From contig NZ_JAFCME010000009.1 of assembly GCF_018130065.1 (NCBI RefSeq), positions 62,001-126,000 on the forward strand: 64,000 nt of DNA, written 5' to 3'. The stretch comes from Bradyrhizobium sp. AUGA SZCCT0158 (GTDB taxonomy: Bacteria > Pseudomonadota > Alphaproteobacteria > Rhizobiales > Xanthobacteraceae). Under the pieces are notes generated by a model. The model was not told where the DNA came from and did not search any database. It was given only the letters and a program-made list of their open reading frames with translations. Shown here piece by piece: positions 1 through 9,481 of this stretch. Position 1 is the first letter of the stretch. Each line of letters starts with the position of its first letter. The position numbers were made by a program, and so were the translations under genes.

Positions 1-228
1 AACCGCATCGCTGGCGCGGCGATGGATGTCGGCCGGGCCCTGGACCAGATGCCGACGCCGGAACTGGCAAAGCTGCCGAACGTGATCGCGACGCCGCATA
101 TCGGCGGCCTGACGCCGCCGGCGATCGAGTACCAATCGCTGGAAACGGTGCGGCAGGTCGAGAAGATCATCGCAAGCGAGATTCCGGTCGGCGCCGTGAA
201 TGCCATCAGCTGGACGCGACGTCCTTGA
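1..228 (+). CDS. D-isomer-specific 2-hydroxyacid dehydrogenase, C-terminal part
   Basis: The left edge cuts this gene; 75 codons remain, read in frame 1 from base 1. The fragment has the end of the NAD-binding domain (IAGAAMDV, the usual 'GAALDV' strand) and the catalytic-histidine segment VIATPHIGG, with the His at about residue 33 of the fragment. Enzymes of this family reduce 2-keto acids or oxidise D-2-hydroxy acids with NAD(P). The fragment cannot show which substrate is used (phosphoglycerate, glyoxylate or other). An MFS transporter follows on the same strand after a 145-base gap that holds a palindromic repeat, so joint transcription is possible but not shown. Confidence 0.85.
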   Translation, partial: NRIAGAAMDVGRALDQMPTPELAKLPNVIATPHIGGLTPPAIEYQSLETVRQVEKIIASEIPVGAVNAISWTRRP

Positions 229-295
229 TGCCCTGCAGCATTCATGGCTGACCAGACGAGCTGGCGCTTGTATAGTTTCAAAAGCTCTTGACCCC

Positions 296-373
296 GTCAT
301 TCCGGGATGGTCCGAAGGACCAGACCCGGAATCTCGAGATTCCGGGCTCGCACTTCGTGCGCCCCGGAATGAC
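296..373. repeat. Imperfect palindromic intergenic repeat (REP-like)
   Basis: The outer arms are GTCATTCCGGG (296-306) and its complement CCCCGGAATGAC (362-373), with a second inner pair around CCGGAATCTCGAGATTCCGG. The unit looks like the REP/BIME-type repeats of Bradyrhizobium genomes. It ends directly before the ATG of the following MFS gene, so it occupies the place where a ribosome binding site would be expected. No Shine-Dalgarno motif is visible there. Confidence 0.75.
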
Positions 374-1672
374 ATGCCAATGCGCCTTCCCTTCTTTTAC
401 GGCTGGATGATCGTCGCGGTGACGTTCGTCACCATGGCGATCGGCGTCAATGCGCGGACCGCGTTCTCGTTGTTCTTTCCGCCGATCATCTCCGAATTCG
501 GCTGGGAACGCGGCGTCACCGCGGGCGCCTTCTCGTTCGGCTTCGTGGTCTCCGGCGGCGTCAGCCCATTGATCGGCCGCTTGATGGACCGCCACGGCCC
601 GCGCGCGGTGATGGAACTCGGCGTCGCCTTGATGGGCGCGGGCCTGCTGCTGGCGCCGCTGACGACGCAGCCCTGGCATCTCTATCTCACCATCGGCGTG
701 CTGGTCGGCGCGGGAAGCGTGTGTCTCGGCTATTCCGGCCAATCGCTGTTCGTACCGAACTGGTTCATTCGCCGCCGTGGCCTCGCGATGGGGCTGGCGT
801 TTGCCGGCGTCGGGATCGGTTCGGTGACCTTGCTGCCCTGGGTGCAGCATATGATCGAGCAGACCGGCTGGCGCACCGCCTGCACCGCGATGGGCATTGT
901 CGTCCTCGTCGTGTTGGCGCCGATCAATCTGTTGCTGCGGATGCGCCCCGAAGATATCGGGCTACTGCCGGATGGTGATGCCGCGCCGACGGCGACTTCA
1001 GCAAAGCCGATCTCGAACATCGTCGATCCGGTCTGGGCCGCTACCGACTGGACCTTGCGGCGTGCGCTGCGCACCGCGCGATTCTGGTGGATCTGCCTCG
1101 GCTATTTCTGCGGCCTGTACGTCTGGTACGCGGTGCAGGTGCACCAGACCAAGTTCCTGCTCGATATCGGATTCTCGGCCAACGTCGCGGTCTGGGCGCT
1201 CGGCGTGGTCAGCCTGCTCGGCATTCCCGGCCAGATCTGGCTCGGGCATCTCTCCGACCGGGTCGGACGTGAATGGATCTGGGCGATCAGCTGCCTGGGT
1301 TTTGCGATCTGCTTTGCGGCGCTGATCGGGCTGAAATTCGCGCCTGTGTTGCCGCTGGTTTATCTGATGATCGTGACCCAGGGCGTGCTCGGCTACGGCC
1401 TGACCTCTGTGATGGGCGCGGTGGTGCTCGAAATCTTCCAGGGCAAGCAATATGGCAGCATTTTCGGCACCATCATGCTGGCGGCGCTGGCCGGCGGCGC
1501 GGCCGGCCCGTGGGCGACCGGGTTTTTGTTCGACCGCTACGGCAGCTACACGCTGGCCTTTGCGATCGGCGTCGCCGTGAGCGCCTTGTCGGCGTTCGCG
1601 ATCTGGCAGGCCTCACCGCGCAAGATCCGCGCCGTCGCGGGTCAGCTGCATAAGATGCAAGGCGACGGTTAG
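374..1672 (+). CDS. MFS transporter (major facilitator superfamily)
   Basis: This 432-residue polytopic membrane protein has about 12 hydrophobic segments. The loop after the second segment carries the MFS signature GRLMDRHGPRAVM, and a related motif (GHLSDRVGRE) occurs in the second half. It is the type of family often described as oxalate/formate or monocarboxylate carriers; the substrate cannot be read from sequence. The frame is open from 200, but the protein-like sequence begins at MPMRLPFFYGW, so the start is 374 or 380. The upstream in-frame stretch is made of repeat DNA. It sits between a 2-hydroxyacid dehydrogenase and a P450/TetR pair, which suggests an organic acid or xenobiotic context (inference). 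Confidence 0.88.
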   Translation: MPMRLPFFYGWMIVAVTFVTMAIGVNARTAFSLFFPPIISEFGWERGVTAGAFSFGFVVSGGVSPLIGRLMDRHGPRAVMELGVALMGAGLLLAPLTTQPWHLYLTIGVLVGAGSVCLGYSGQSLFVPNWFIRRRGLAMGLAFAGVGIGSVTLLPWVQHMIEQTGWRTACTAMGIVVLVVLAPINLLLRMRPEDIGLLPDGDAAPTATSAKPISNIVDPVWAATDWTLRRALRTARFWWICLGYFCGLYVWYAVQVHQTKFLLDIGFSANVAVWALGVVSLLGIPGQIWLGHLSDRVGREWIWAISCLGFAICFAALIGLKFAPVLPLVYLMIVTQGVLGYGLTSVMGAVVLEIFQGKQYGSIFGTIMLAALAGGAAGPWATGFLFDRYGSYTLAFAIGVAVSALSAFAIWQASPRKIRAVAGQLHKMQGDG

Positions 1673-1677
1673 AATAT

Positions 1678-2289
1678 TTACTTGGACGCCACGCCGATCA
1701 CGCGTTCCAGATCGCTGATTGCGCGCAGAAAGCTGTCTGAGGGCGTGGTATCCGGATCGATCAGCCGATGCAGGCGGAAGCCGTCTTCCATCGCCAGAAC
1801 GATAGCCCCCCACCATGCCGGATCGAGCACCGAATCCTTGCCGCTGTTCTTCGCCGTGGTCTCGACAATGTCGGCGATCAATTTTCGGCGCGCGCGCAGC
1901 CGCTTGGCGAGTTCGGGCCGGCGCTTTTCGGCGCGCGCCACGAACAGGATCATCTCCATGTGCAGCAATGGCGAGCGGCCGAGCGGATCCTGCTGGCTGC
2001 GGTCCATGGTCTTCAGCGCGTCGATGAAATCCGGCAGGCTTTTGTGTTTCGCCAGCAGATCGTGAAGGCGCAGAATCGATTGCTCGACGTGATTCTCGAG
2101 CATGGCGATGATCAACTCGTCCTTGCTCGTGAAATTCGAATAGAATGCGCCGCGCGAGAAGCCGGCCGCGGCGGCAATGGTTTCGATGCTGGCGCCACCG
2201 ATACCTTGTTCCTCGAACACCCGCGCCGCCGCCTCGAACAGCTTGTCGCGGGTATCGTCCCTTGTCGGTCTGGTTCGCAACCTTGACAT
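1678..2289 (-). CDS. TetR/AcrR-family transcriptional regulator
   Basis: This 203-residue protein has a typical N-terminal TetR helix-turn-helix at about residues 14-60 (from KLFEAAARVFEEQG through AAAAGFSRGAFYSNF to SKDELI), followed by a helical ligand-binding domain. It is transcribed divergently from the cytochrome P450 gene, and a near-perfect 30-base palindrome lies 22 bases upstream of its start. The simplest reading is autoregulation plus control of the P450, relieved by an unknown small molecule. The gene ends 6 bases from the stop of the convergent MFS gene, leaving no room for a separate terminator. Confidence 0.92.
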   Translation of the reverse strand: MSRLRTRPTRDDTRDKLFEAAARVFEEQGIGGASIETIAAAAGFSRGAFYSNFTSKDELIIAMLENHVEQSILRLHDLLAKHKSLPDFIDALKTMDRSQQDPLGRSPLLHMEMILFVARAEKRRPELAKRLRARRKLIADIVETTAKNSGKDSVLDPAWWGAIVLAMEDGFRLHRLIDPDTTPSDSFLRAISDLERVIGVASK

Positions 2290-2310
2290 CGGCGCAATTT
2301 AGGTGAGAAT

Positions 2311-2340
2311 GCAACTCAATACAACAGTGTATCGAGTTGC
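2311..2340. promoter_or_regulatory. Palindromic operator between TetR gene and P450
   Basis: The arms are GCAACTCAATACA (2311-2323) and TGTATCGAGTTGC (2328-2340). They are complementary at 12 of 13 positions around a 4-base centre. Location in the divergent promoter region and size fit a TetR-family operator. Binding is inferred. Confidence 0.75.
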
Positions 2341-2429
2341 AGAGACCCGGATGGAAGAGCCGGCATCAGAGCATGCGATGTGCTGATAGACTAATAAAAA
2401 CTGCGGTGTGGAAACCAATCGAGGTCATC

Positions 2430-3662
2430 ATGAACGAGCACGTTCAGGCTGCGACGAGCGAACCGCTTTTCAATCCGTTGTCACCGGAATTCATCCGCAA
2501 TCCCTATCCGCACTACGCGCGGATGCGCGCCACCGATCCCGTGCATCTGACGCCGCTCGGCCTTTATGTCGCCAGCCGGCACGCCGAAGCCAGCCTGGTG
2601 ATCCGCGACAAGCGCTTTGGCAAGCAGCATGTCGAACGCACCATCCGGCGCTATGGGCCCAACATCATGGAGGAGCCGGCCTTTCGCAGCCTGGGCCTGA
2701 TGATGCTGCAGCAGGATCCACCCGACCATACCCGCCTGCGCGGGCTGGTGGTGCAGGCTTTCACCGCGCGCCGGGTCGAGGACATGCGTCCGCGCATCCA
2801 GCAAATCGTCGACGAGACGCTCGACCGGATCATCCCGCAAGGGAAGATGGACCTGATCGAGGATTTCGCCTTCCGCCTGCCGGTGACCGTCATCTGCGAC
2901 ATGCTCGGCATTCCCGAAGAGCATCGCGAGGCGTTTTACACCAGGGCGCGTGCGGGTGGCCGCATTCTCGATCCCGTGCCGTTGTCGCCGGAGGAGATCA
3001 AGCAGGCCAACGAAGGCACGATGATTTCCGAGATGTATTTCCAGCAATTGTTCGAGTTGCGGCGAAAGAACCCCGGCAACGATCTGACCACGCAGCTGGT
3101 GCAGGCGGAGGAAGACGGTCACAAGCTCTCCAATGAGGAGCTGACGGCCAACATCATCCTGCTGTTTGGCGCCGGCCATGAGACGACCGTCAACCTGATC
3201 GGCAACGGCCTGCTGGCGCTGCATCGCAATCCGGACCAATTGGCGCTGCTCAAGGCCAGGCCCGAGCTCATGACCAATGCGGTCGAGGAGTTCCTGCGCT
3301 ACGATTCCTCCGTGCAGCTGACCGGCCGGGTGGCGCTGGAAGACATCGACGACCTCGGCGGCAAGCGGATTCCGAAAGGCGAGACCGTGCTGTGCCTGCT
3401 CGGCTCGGCCAACCACGATCCGGCGGTCTATCCCGATCATCCCGAGCGTCTCGATATTACCAGACCCAATGTGAAGCCGCTGTCCTTTGGCGGGGGCATC
3501 CACTTTTGTCTCGGCGCCCAGTTGGCGCGCATCGAGGCTGAGATCGCGCTTTCCACGCTGCTGCGCCGGATTCCCGACCTGCGGCTGGATGACGCGGTGA
3601 ACCCGGAATGGCGGCCGACCTTCGTGCTCCGGGGCCTGAAGCATCTGCCGGCGAGCTGGTAA
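2430..3662 (+). CDS. Cytochrome P450
   Basis: This 410-residue soluble bacterial P450 monooxygenase contains all diagnostic motifs. They are the oxygen-binding I-helix GAGHETT (247-253), the K-helix ExxR (E287-R290), and the heme loop FGGGIHFCLG with the cysteine ligand at C360. The start at 2430 is chosen because GAGG lies 5 bases upstream and family homology begins there; the frame is open from 2337. P450s of this type need a ferredoxin and reductase, and neither is encoded nearby. The substrate is unknown. The divergent TetR gene and the shared operator suggest induction by the substrate or a related compound. Confidence 0.95.
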   Translation: MNEHVQAATSEPLFNPLSPEFIRNPYPHYARMRATDPVHLTPLGLYVASRHAEASLVIRDKRFGKQHVERTIRRYGPNIMEEPAFRSLGLMMLQQDPPDHTRLRGLVVQAFTARRVEDMRPRIQQIVDETLDRIIPQGKMDLIEDFAFRLPVTVICDMLGIPEEHREAFYTRARAGGRILDPVPLSPEEIKQANEGTMISEMYFQQLFELRRKNPGNDLTTQLVQAEEDGHKLSNEELTANIILLFGAGHETTVNLIGNGLLALHRNPDQLALLKARPELMTNAVEEFLRYDSSVQLTGRVALEDIDDLGGKRIPKGETVLCLLGSANHDPAVYPDHPERLDITRPNVKPLSFGGGIHFCLGAQLARIEAEIALSTLLRRIPDLRLDDAVNPEWRPTFVLRGLKHLPASW

Positions 3663-3833
3663 CCATATCGCCTCGACATCAACGAGGCCTCAGGTTCTGA
3701 ATAAATCGGAACCGGCGGGGCTATGGCGCTGATGCCGCTGTGACTTCGCCATACTTCTCTCTATATATTGGGCTGCTCCGGCCCTGAGTTCGCGTGGCGC
3801 GGTCTGTGCTGGAGCGGTTCATGGGGAGACACC

Positions 3834-6800
3834 GTGCAGACGACGCTGCTCGGCCTGGCAATCGCCTTTATCATTGCGCTGGTGGCCGCGCTTGTCGGGC
3901 CGTATTTCATCGACTGGAATCAATTCCGGCCGCAATTCGAGGCCGAGGCGAGCCGGATCATCGGCGCGCCGGTGCGCGTCGGCGGCAAGCTCGACGCGCG
4001 GCTGTTGCCGGCACCGTCGTTGCAGCTGCGGGCGGTAACGGTCGGCGGCGCCAACGACCTCGGCAAGGTGCGCGCCGACAAGCTCGACGTCGAATTCAGC
4101 CTGGGTTCGCTGATGCGCGGCGAAGTGCGCGCCACCGAACTTTCCATCAACGGCATGTCGCTCGATCTCGGGCTCGATCCAAAGGGCCGGATCGACTGGC
4201 CGGCCTCGACCGGAACACTCAATCCGGGCTCGCTGGCGATCGATCGGCTCAATCTCACCGGCCGGATCGCGCTGCACGACGCCGCCAGCCGCAGCACCCT
4301 CGAACTGAACGACATCGCCTTTTCCGGCGATGTGCGTTCGCTGGCGGGCTCGATCCGTGGCGACGGCAATTTCGTGCTGTTGGGCACGCGCTATCCGTTT
4401 CGAGTTTCTTCCGGCCAGACCGCCGACGGCAACGGCACCCGTGTGCATTTGAATATCGATCCCGGTCCGAAGACGCTTTCGGCCGATCTCGACGGTCTAT
4501 TGTTTTTCGAGGCGCGGGCGCCGCGCTTCGAGGGCACAATGGTATTGGCGAGTCCGCCGCGCCCAAAGGCAGACGACTTCGACACGTCGCCGCCATCCTG
4601 GCGTGTCAGCTCCCGCGTCAAGGCCGATTACTCAACCGCACGGCTTGATGCGCTCGAAGTGACGTATGGCGCGGACGAGCGCGCGCTGAAACTGGCGGGC
4701 AATGGCGACCTGCGCTTCGGCGCCGCGCCGTTGCTGCGGGCTTCGCTCGCCGCGCGCCAGCTCGATGCCGACAGATTCTTCGCCAAGGACAGCAAGGACG
4801 TTACCGCCACTGAGCCGGTCCGTGTGTTGCCGGCGGTGCGCACGCTGATGTCGGGCCTTCCGCAAGTCCCGATCGCGGCGCAGATCGGATTGGCCTCCGA
4901 ACAGGTGATGCTGGGCGGCCGTCCGTTGCAGGACATCGCGGCCGAACTGCATGGCGATGCGAAATCCTGGAGCGTACGCAAGCTGGAGTTTCGCGCGCCG
5001 GGTACGACGCGGGTCTCGCTGAGTGAGGCGATCGCCAAAGGCGCGGCGCCGGATCAGTTCAAGGCCGCGCTCAACGTCGAATCGTCGGATCCCGACGCGC
5101 TGATGACCTGGCTGCAGGGCCGCGGCGACATCGGCTTTCGCAGCCAGAAGCCGTTGCGGCTGCGCGGCGACGTCACCATCGCGCCTGATGGATTTGCCAT
5201 CGATGCGATGAAGGCCGAGATCGATGGCGGCGCCGTCGAAGGCCGTATCGCGGTGTCACACCGGCAGCCAAGCAGCGGCTCGAAGATCACGGCAGAGTTG
5301 AAGGCCGAGCGCCTCGACCTTGATGCGGCCACGGCATTGGCGCGTTCGCTGGCCGGCCCGCAGGCCGAATGGCCGGACGAAGGGCGGCTGTCACTGGATA
5401 TCGGCCGCGCTATTTCCGCCGGCCAGGAGTTGCGGCCGCTGGTGGCCAGGCTTGGTTATGGACCGAAGGCGTTTTCGCTCGACCAATTGAATATTGGTCA
5501 GCCTGACAAGGTCGCGTTGGAAGGCGTCGGCCGTTTCGATCGCTTCGCGTCGATAGGCAAGCTGGAGCTTCATTCGACGGCGTCGTCGTTTGGCCAGATC
5601 ACCGCGTTGGTGGCGCCGTTTGCGCCGTCGCTGGCTGCGCGGCTCAACGCGATGGGGGCGAGCCCGGGGCCAGCGCGCGTCAAACTCGCGCTCGAACTCA
5701 ACAAGAGCGGGGGGCAGGCCGATCATGCGAACGCGCGCGCGGTGATCGACATCGAGGCGCCGCAGCTCAAGGGGATCACCACGATCACCGCAAAGCCGGC
5801 CGTGACGGCGATCCAGGGCATCGATCTGCAGGCGCTGGGGCGCAGCGAAATCGGCATCGAGTCGAAGATGTCGTCGGGGCAGGGCCGTGCCTTGCTGGCG
5901 CTGCTGGGACTGGATCGCACGATGACCGCCGGCGACGGCCCGGCGCAATTCGAAGGCTCGGCGACGGGGGCATGGGGTGGATCGCTGCGGCTCAAGGCGA
6001 AGATCTCCGGAAAGGGTCTGGACGCCGATGCCGACGGTACGGCGGAGCCATGGGCGCAGGAGGCCAAGGGCAGTTTCTCCCTGAAAGTTCGCAGCGCCGA
6101 TTTCGGACCGTTGCTCGACCTCAAGCCGACGGACACGCTGGCACAGAATATCGGCCTGTCCTCGCGCGTGTCGCTCGCAGGCAACAAGCTCACGTTCGAC
6201 GATCTCGACAGCAGCATTGCCGGTTCACGGCTGCGCGGACACGTCGCGGTTACCCTGGGCGAGGAAAAAAATATCGAAGGCGAAATCGGTCTCGACCAAA
6301 TCGCGCTGGCGCCGGCCTTTTCGTTGGCGATGGGGGCTGCCGGACACGATGCGGCGGAGCCGCTGACCGCGGGGCTGGTCAAGGGCTGGCGCGGCAAGGT
6401 CGCATTCCAGGCATTGCGTGGCTTGCTGCCGGGCGGCAGCGAATTGCAGCCGGTGAGCGGGATTGTGAAAAGCGACGGCCAGTCGCTGACCTTCGATTCC
6501 ATCAAGGGCAAGATCGGCGGTGGCGAGGCCACGACCACGATCGATGCCAGGCAGGGCCCAAATGGCATTGCGCTGAACGCGAGCGTGCAGCTCAGTAGCG
6601 TCGATGGCACGGCGCTGCGCTATCGCAATCTCTCGATGCCCGCGGGCCGTGCGTCGCTGCAGATGGCGTTGGCAAGCCAGGGCCGCAGCGCGGCGGCGCT
6701 GACCGGCGCACTCTCCGGCAGCGGAACCGTGACGCTGGAATCCGCAAGGATTGCCGGGCTCGACCCGCGCGCCTTTGAGGTGGCGGTTCGCGCCAGCGAT

Positions 6801-7562
6801 GGCGGCCAGGCCAAGGACGATGCGCGGCTCAAGCAAATCGTCGAACCGGCGCTGCTGGCCGGCGCGCTGGCGGTCGGCTCGGCGCAAATCCCGTTCAACA
6901 TCCGGGATGGCCGGCTGCGCGTCGGCGCCACCACGCTCGACGCCAATGGTGTGCGCGCCACCGTCTCCGGCGGCTATGACATTCCGGCCGATCAGGCCGA
7001 CATCCGCGCCGCGCTGGCGCTGACGATGGTGGGGCCTGCGACCGGCCGCCCCGAAATTCAATTGTTTGCCGTGGGCACGCCCGATGCGCTCAGTCGCAGC
7101 GTCGACGTGACGGCGTTGTCGTCCTGGCTGGCGGTACGGACGATTGATCACGAAACACGAAGGCTGGATGCGATCGAGCGTGGCGAACCGCCGCCGCCGA
7201 TGCCGGCCCCGATATCGTTGCCGCCGGATGCGGCGGTGCCATTAACGCCGGAAGCGGCGTCGCCGAGCGAGGCGCTGTCGCCAGTGCCGGTGCCCGGCCG
7301 CGATCCGCGGCGGCCGCCGGCAGCCAAGCCAAAGGCCGCCACACCGCCGCGCCCACCGGCACCGATTGCGACAGCGCCCGCGCCAAATCCGCCGGCGCCG
7401 CTGGCGAGCCAGCCGCAGCTTGCACCGCTGCCGCCGCCGATCGAAGTCAGGCCGGCGCCCGGTGCTGCGCCGGTAGCCAAGCCGAGGCCGAGGCCGCCGC
7501 TGTCGCTGACACCGCAGGTCGCCAATCCGCCTCCGCAGCGGCCGGCGCTGCAGAATAACTAA
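3834..7562 (+). CDS. AsmA-family protein, very large
   Basis: This 1242-residue protein has one N-terminal membrane anchor (about residues 3-25) followed by a long beta-rich periplasmic region. The first 100 residues have the AsmA pattern (PYFIDWNQFRPQFE, then GAPVRVGGKLDARLLPAPS). The last 125 residues are extremely rich in proline and alanine. AsmA/TamB/YhdP-type proteins are bridge-like and are linked to phospholipid transport to, or assembly of, the outer membrane. The GTG at 3834 is chosen because GGGGAG lies 5 bases upstream and the anchor starts right after it; the open frame from 3768 adds only unlikely sequence. The gene is monocistronic, and its 3' end runs into a dispersed repeat. 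Confidence 0.9.
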   Translation: MQTTLLGLAIAFIIALVAALVGPYFIDWNQFRPQFEAEASRIIGAPVRVGGKLDARLLPAPSLQLRAVTVGGANDLGKVRADKLDVEFSLGSLMRGEVRATELSINGMSLDLGLDPKGRIDWPASTGTLNPGSLAIDRLNLTGRIALHDAASRSTLELNDIAFSGDVRSLAGSIRGDGNFVLLGTRYPFRVSSGQTADGNGTRVHLNIDPGPKTLSADLDGLLFFEARAPRFEGTMVLASPPRPKADDFDTSPPSWRVSSRVKADYSTARLDALEVTYGADERALKLAGNGDLRFGAAPLLRASLAARQLDADRFFAKDSKDVTATEPVRVLPAVRTLMSGLPQVPIAAQIGLASEQVMLGGRPLQDIAAELHGDAKSWSVRKLEFRAPGTTRVSLSEAIAKGAAPDQFKAALNVESSDPDALMTWLQGRGDIGFRSQKPLRLRGDVTIAPDGFAIDAMKAEIDGGAVEGRIAVSHRQPSSGSKITAELKAERLDLDAATALARSLAGPQAEWPDEGRLSLDIGRAISAGQELRPLVARLGYGPKAFSLDQLNIGQPDKVALEGVGRFDRFASIGKLELHSTASSFGQITALVAPFAPSLAARLNAMGASPGPARVKLALELNKSGGQADHANARAVIDIEAPQLKGITTITAKPAVTAIQGIDLQALGRSEIGIESKMSSGQGRALLALLGLDRTMTAGDGPAQFEGSATGAWGGSLRLKAKISGKGLDADADGTAEPWAQEAKGSFSLKVRSADFGPLLDLKPTDTLAQNIGLSSRVSLAGNKLTFDDLDSSIAGSRLRGHVAVTLGEEKNIEGEIGLDQIALAPAFSLAMGAAGHDAAEPLTAGLVKGWRGKVAFQALRGLLPGGSELQPVSGIVKSDGQSLTFDSIKGKIGGGEATTTIDARQGPNGIALNASVQLSSVDGTALRYRNLSMPAGRASLQMALASQGRSAAALTGALSGSGTVTLESARIAGLDPRAFEVAVRASDGGQAKDDARLKQIVEPALLAGALAVGSAQIPFNIRDGRLRVGATTLDANGVRATVSGGYDIPADQADIRAALALTMVGPATGRPEIQLFAVGTPDALSRSVDVTALSSWLAVRTIDHETRRLDAIERGEPPPPMPAPISLPPDAAVPLTPEAASPSEALSPVPVPGRDPRRPPAAKPKAATPPRPPAPIATAPAPNPPAPLASQPQLAPLPPPIEVRPAPGAAPVAKPRPRPPLSLTPQVANPPPQRPALQNN

Positions 7563-7564
7563 CC

Positions 7565-7660
7565 AAAGCGTTTTCAAGCGAAGTGGCTACCGGTTCGCAT
7601 AGCAATCTGTTTGCGCAGATTGCGTAGACTTATCTGCGGCAGAAAACGCGTCAAACAAGA
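7565..7660. repeat. Dispersed palindromic repeat with AAGCGTTTTC / GAAAACGCGT ends
   Basis: The arms are AAGCGTTTTC (7566-7575) and GAAAACGCGT (7642-7651), with an inner hairpin-forming insert around CAATCTG and CAGATTG. The unit fills the whole gap between the convergent AsmA and ABC-F genes. The ABC-F stop codon (7663-7665) lies 11 bases past the right arm. It could also act as a bidirectional terminator. Confidence 0.6.
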
Positions 7661-7662
7661 AT

Positions 7663-9237
7663 CTAGAGCACGATCTCGCGCTGGATCCCGAACGACTGCA
7701 AGAACGCCTGATCGTGGCTGATCACGATCAGCGCGCCGTCGAAGCCCTTCAACGCAGCTTCCAGTTCCTCGATCGAGGTGAGATCGAGGTGATTGGTCGG
7801 CTCATCCAGCAGCAGCATGAAGGGCGGTTGAGGTCTTGCAAACACGCAGGCCATTCCCGCGCGCAGCCGCTCGCCGCCGGACAGGGTGCCGGCGATTTGC
7901 AGCGCCGCGCGGTTGCGGAAGGCAAAGCGGGCGAGGGCGGCATGCGCTTCATTCGCGGTCAGCTCCGGATTGAGGCGGCGGAGATTGTCGAGGATCGATG
8001 AAGCCGGATCGAGCAGCCCGACATGCTGGTCGAGCACGGCGATGCGATCGGTCAGGCGGCGGATCTCACCGCTCGCAGGTTTCAGTTCTCCCGTGATCAG
8101 GTGGAACAGCGTGGTCTTGCCGGAGCCGTTGGCGCCGCGGATCGCGATCCGCTCAGGCCCTCGGACCTCGAACGACAGGGGGCCGAACAAACGGCGGTCC
8201 TCAAAGGACATCGTTACATCCCTGAAGGCGATGAGTTCGCGCCCGCCGGGCAGGTTGGTCTTGGGCAGGTCGATCGAAAGCGGTGTCAGGACTTCCACTT
8301 TGGCGCGGGCTTCTTCCAGCGCGTCGGTGCGGTCGCCGAGCAGGCGATCGGCAAGACGACCCTCGCGGGCGCTGCTCGCTTCCGCGATCTGCTTTTGGGC
8401 ACCCAACATTATCCTTGCCTGGCTGCCCGAGCGTGCGTAGGCGCGACCGACGCTGTCGCGGCGTGCCTTCTTCTCGCGCGCCTTCTGTACAGAGCGTTCG
8501 GTGTCGCGCAGCGCGTCCGACGCGCGCTCGAGCTCGGCTCCCGCGCGTGCCCGGGCGGTATCGCGCGCCTCGGCGAAGGTGGACCACGCGCCGCCAAACA
8601 CGGTAATGCCGACCGGCGTCAGTTCGACGATGCGGTCGACGCGATCCAGCAGCGCGCGGTCGTGGCTGGCGACGAGTGCGCCGCCCTGCCAGCGTTCGAG
8701 CAGTTGCGCCACCGCTTGCCGTCCATCGGCGTCGAGATTGTTGGTGGGCTCATCGAGCAACAACAAGTCCGGCGCCTCGATCAAGAGGCGCGCCAGCGCG
8801 ACGCGCGTTCGTTCGCCACCGCTTAGCGAGGCGATCGCACGATCCAGCGGCATCGCGGGCAGGGCGGTTTCGACCAGTGCGGTCTGCAATCTGGCTTCCA
8901 GCGTCCAGTCGGCATCCGCGGCATCGTCGAGCGAGCCCTCGCCGCGTTCGAGACGGCGCAGGCGGGCGAGGTCGCCGGCAACACCGAGCGCTTGCGCGAC
9001 CGTCTGCCGGTCATCCGCCAGCTGCGCGAGCATGCCGATCGAGCCGATGCGTTGCACGGATCCGCCGGCAGGTTCGCTCTCGCCTGCGATCAGGCGCAGC
9101 AGTGTGGATTTGCCGGAACCGTTGCGGCCGACGAGCCCCGTTCGCTCGCGCCCAAGCGCAAGCGTCAGTCCGTCGAACAGTGGCCGGCCGTCAGGTGTAT
9201 TGAGGGAAATCGAATCCAGAATGAGAAAGGCGGGCAT
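7663..9237 (-). CDS. ABC-F family ATP-binding protein
   Basis: This 524-residue protein has two ABC domains and no membrane segments. The first has Walker A GRNGSGKST (37-45), signature LSGGE (138-142) and Walker B LLLLDEPTNNLD (158-169). The second has GANGSGKTT (368-376), LSGGE (452-456) and MLLLDEPTNHLD (474-485). A charged linker of about 115 residues separates them. ABC-F proteins act on ribosomes (translation factors or antibiotic protection) rather than in transport. The start at 9237 (MPAFLILDSIS) is chosen because family homology begins there; the frame runs 40 codons further upstream into non-conserved sequence. It is divergent from the TPR protein gene. Confidence 0.92.
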   Translation of the reverse strand: MPAFLILDSISLNTPDGRPLFDGLTLALGRERTGLVGRNGSGKSTLLRLIAGESEPAGGSVQRIGSIGMLAQLADDRQTVAQALGVAGDLARLRRLERGEGSLDDAADADWTLEARLQTALVETALPAMPLDRAIASLSGGERTRVALARLLIEAPDLLLLDEPTNNLDADGRQAVAQLLERWQGGALVASHDRALLDRVDRIVELTPVGITVFGGAWSTFAEARDTARARAGAELERASDALRDTERSVQKAREKKARRDSVGRAYARSGSQARIMLGAQKQIAEASSAREGRLADRLLGDRTDALEEARAKVEVLTPLSIDLPKTNLPGGRELIAFRDVTMSFEDRRLFGPLSFEVRGPERIAIRGANGSGKTTLFHLITGELKPASGEIRRLTDRIAVLDQHVGLLDPASSILDNLRRLNPELTANEAHAALARFAFRNRAALQIAGTLSGGERLRAGMACVFARPQPPFMLLLDEPTNHLDLTSIEELEAALKGFDGALIVISHDQAFLQSFGIQREIVL

Positions 9238-9481
9238 GAAGAGCTTCCGAAATGAACAGGGATCGCGGCGCGGTGTGCATTGCGATGTCCATTGCTCTCT
9301 CCATGTGTCCGTGTGGCTGGATCGGCATTTCCTAGAAACTTGCCGGCCCGAAGGCAAGGGCGTCCTCGCCGGTCTCTCCGATTTGTGAGGAGGCTCTGAC
9401 GAAGTCGGGGAATGTACGGTGCAAGGCGGGGTTGATGGATACGGCTGGAGGAATTTCTACCCTCGAGAGCAGGAGGTGCGC

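Noticed and set aside
2337-2429. N-terminal extension of the P450
   Set aside because: It would begin within the operator; the ribosome site and homology support ATG 2430.
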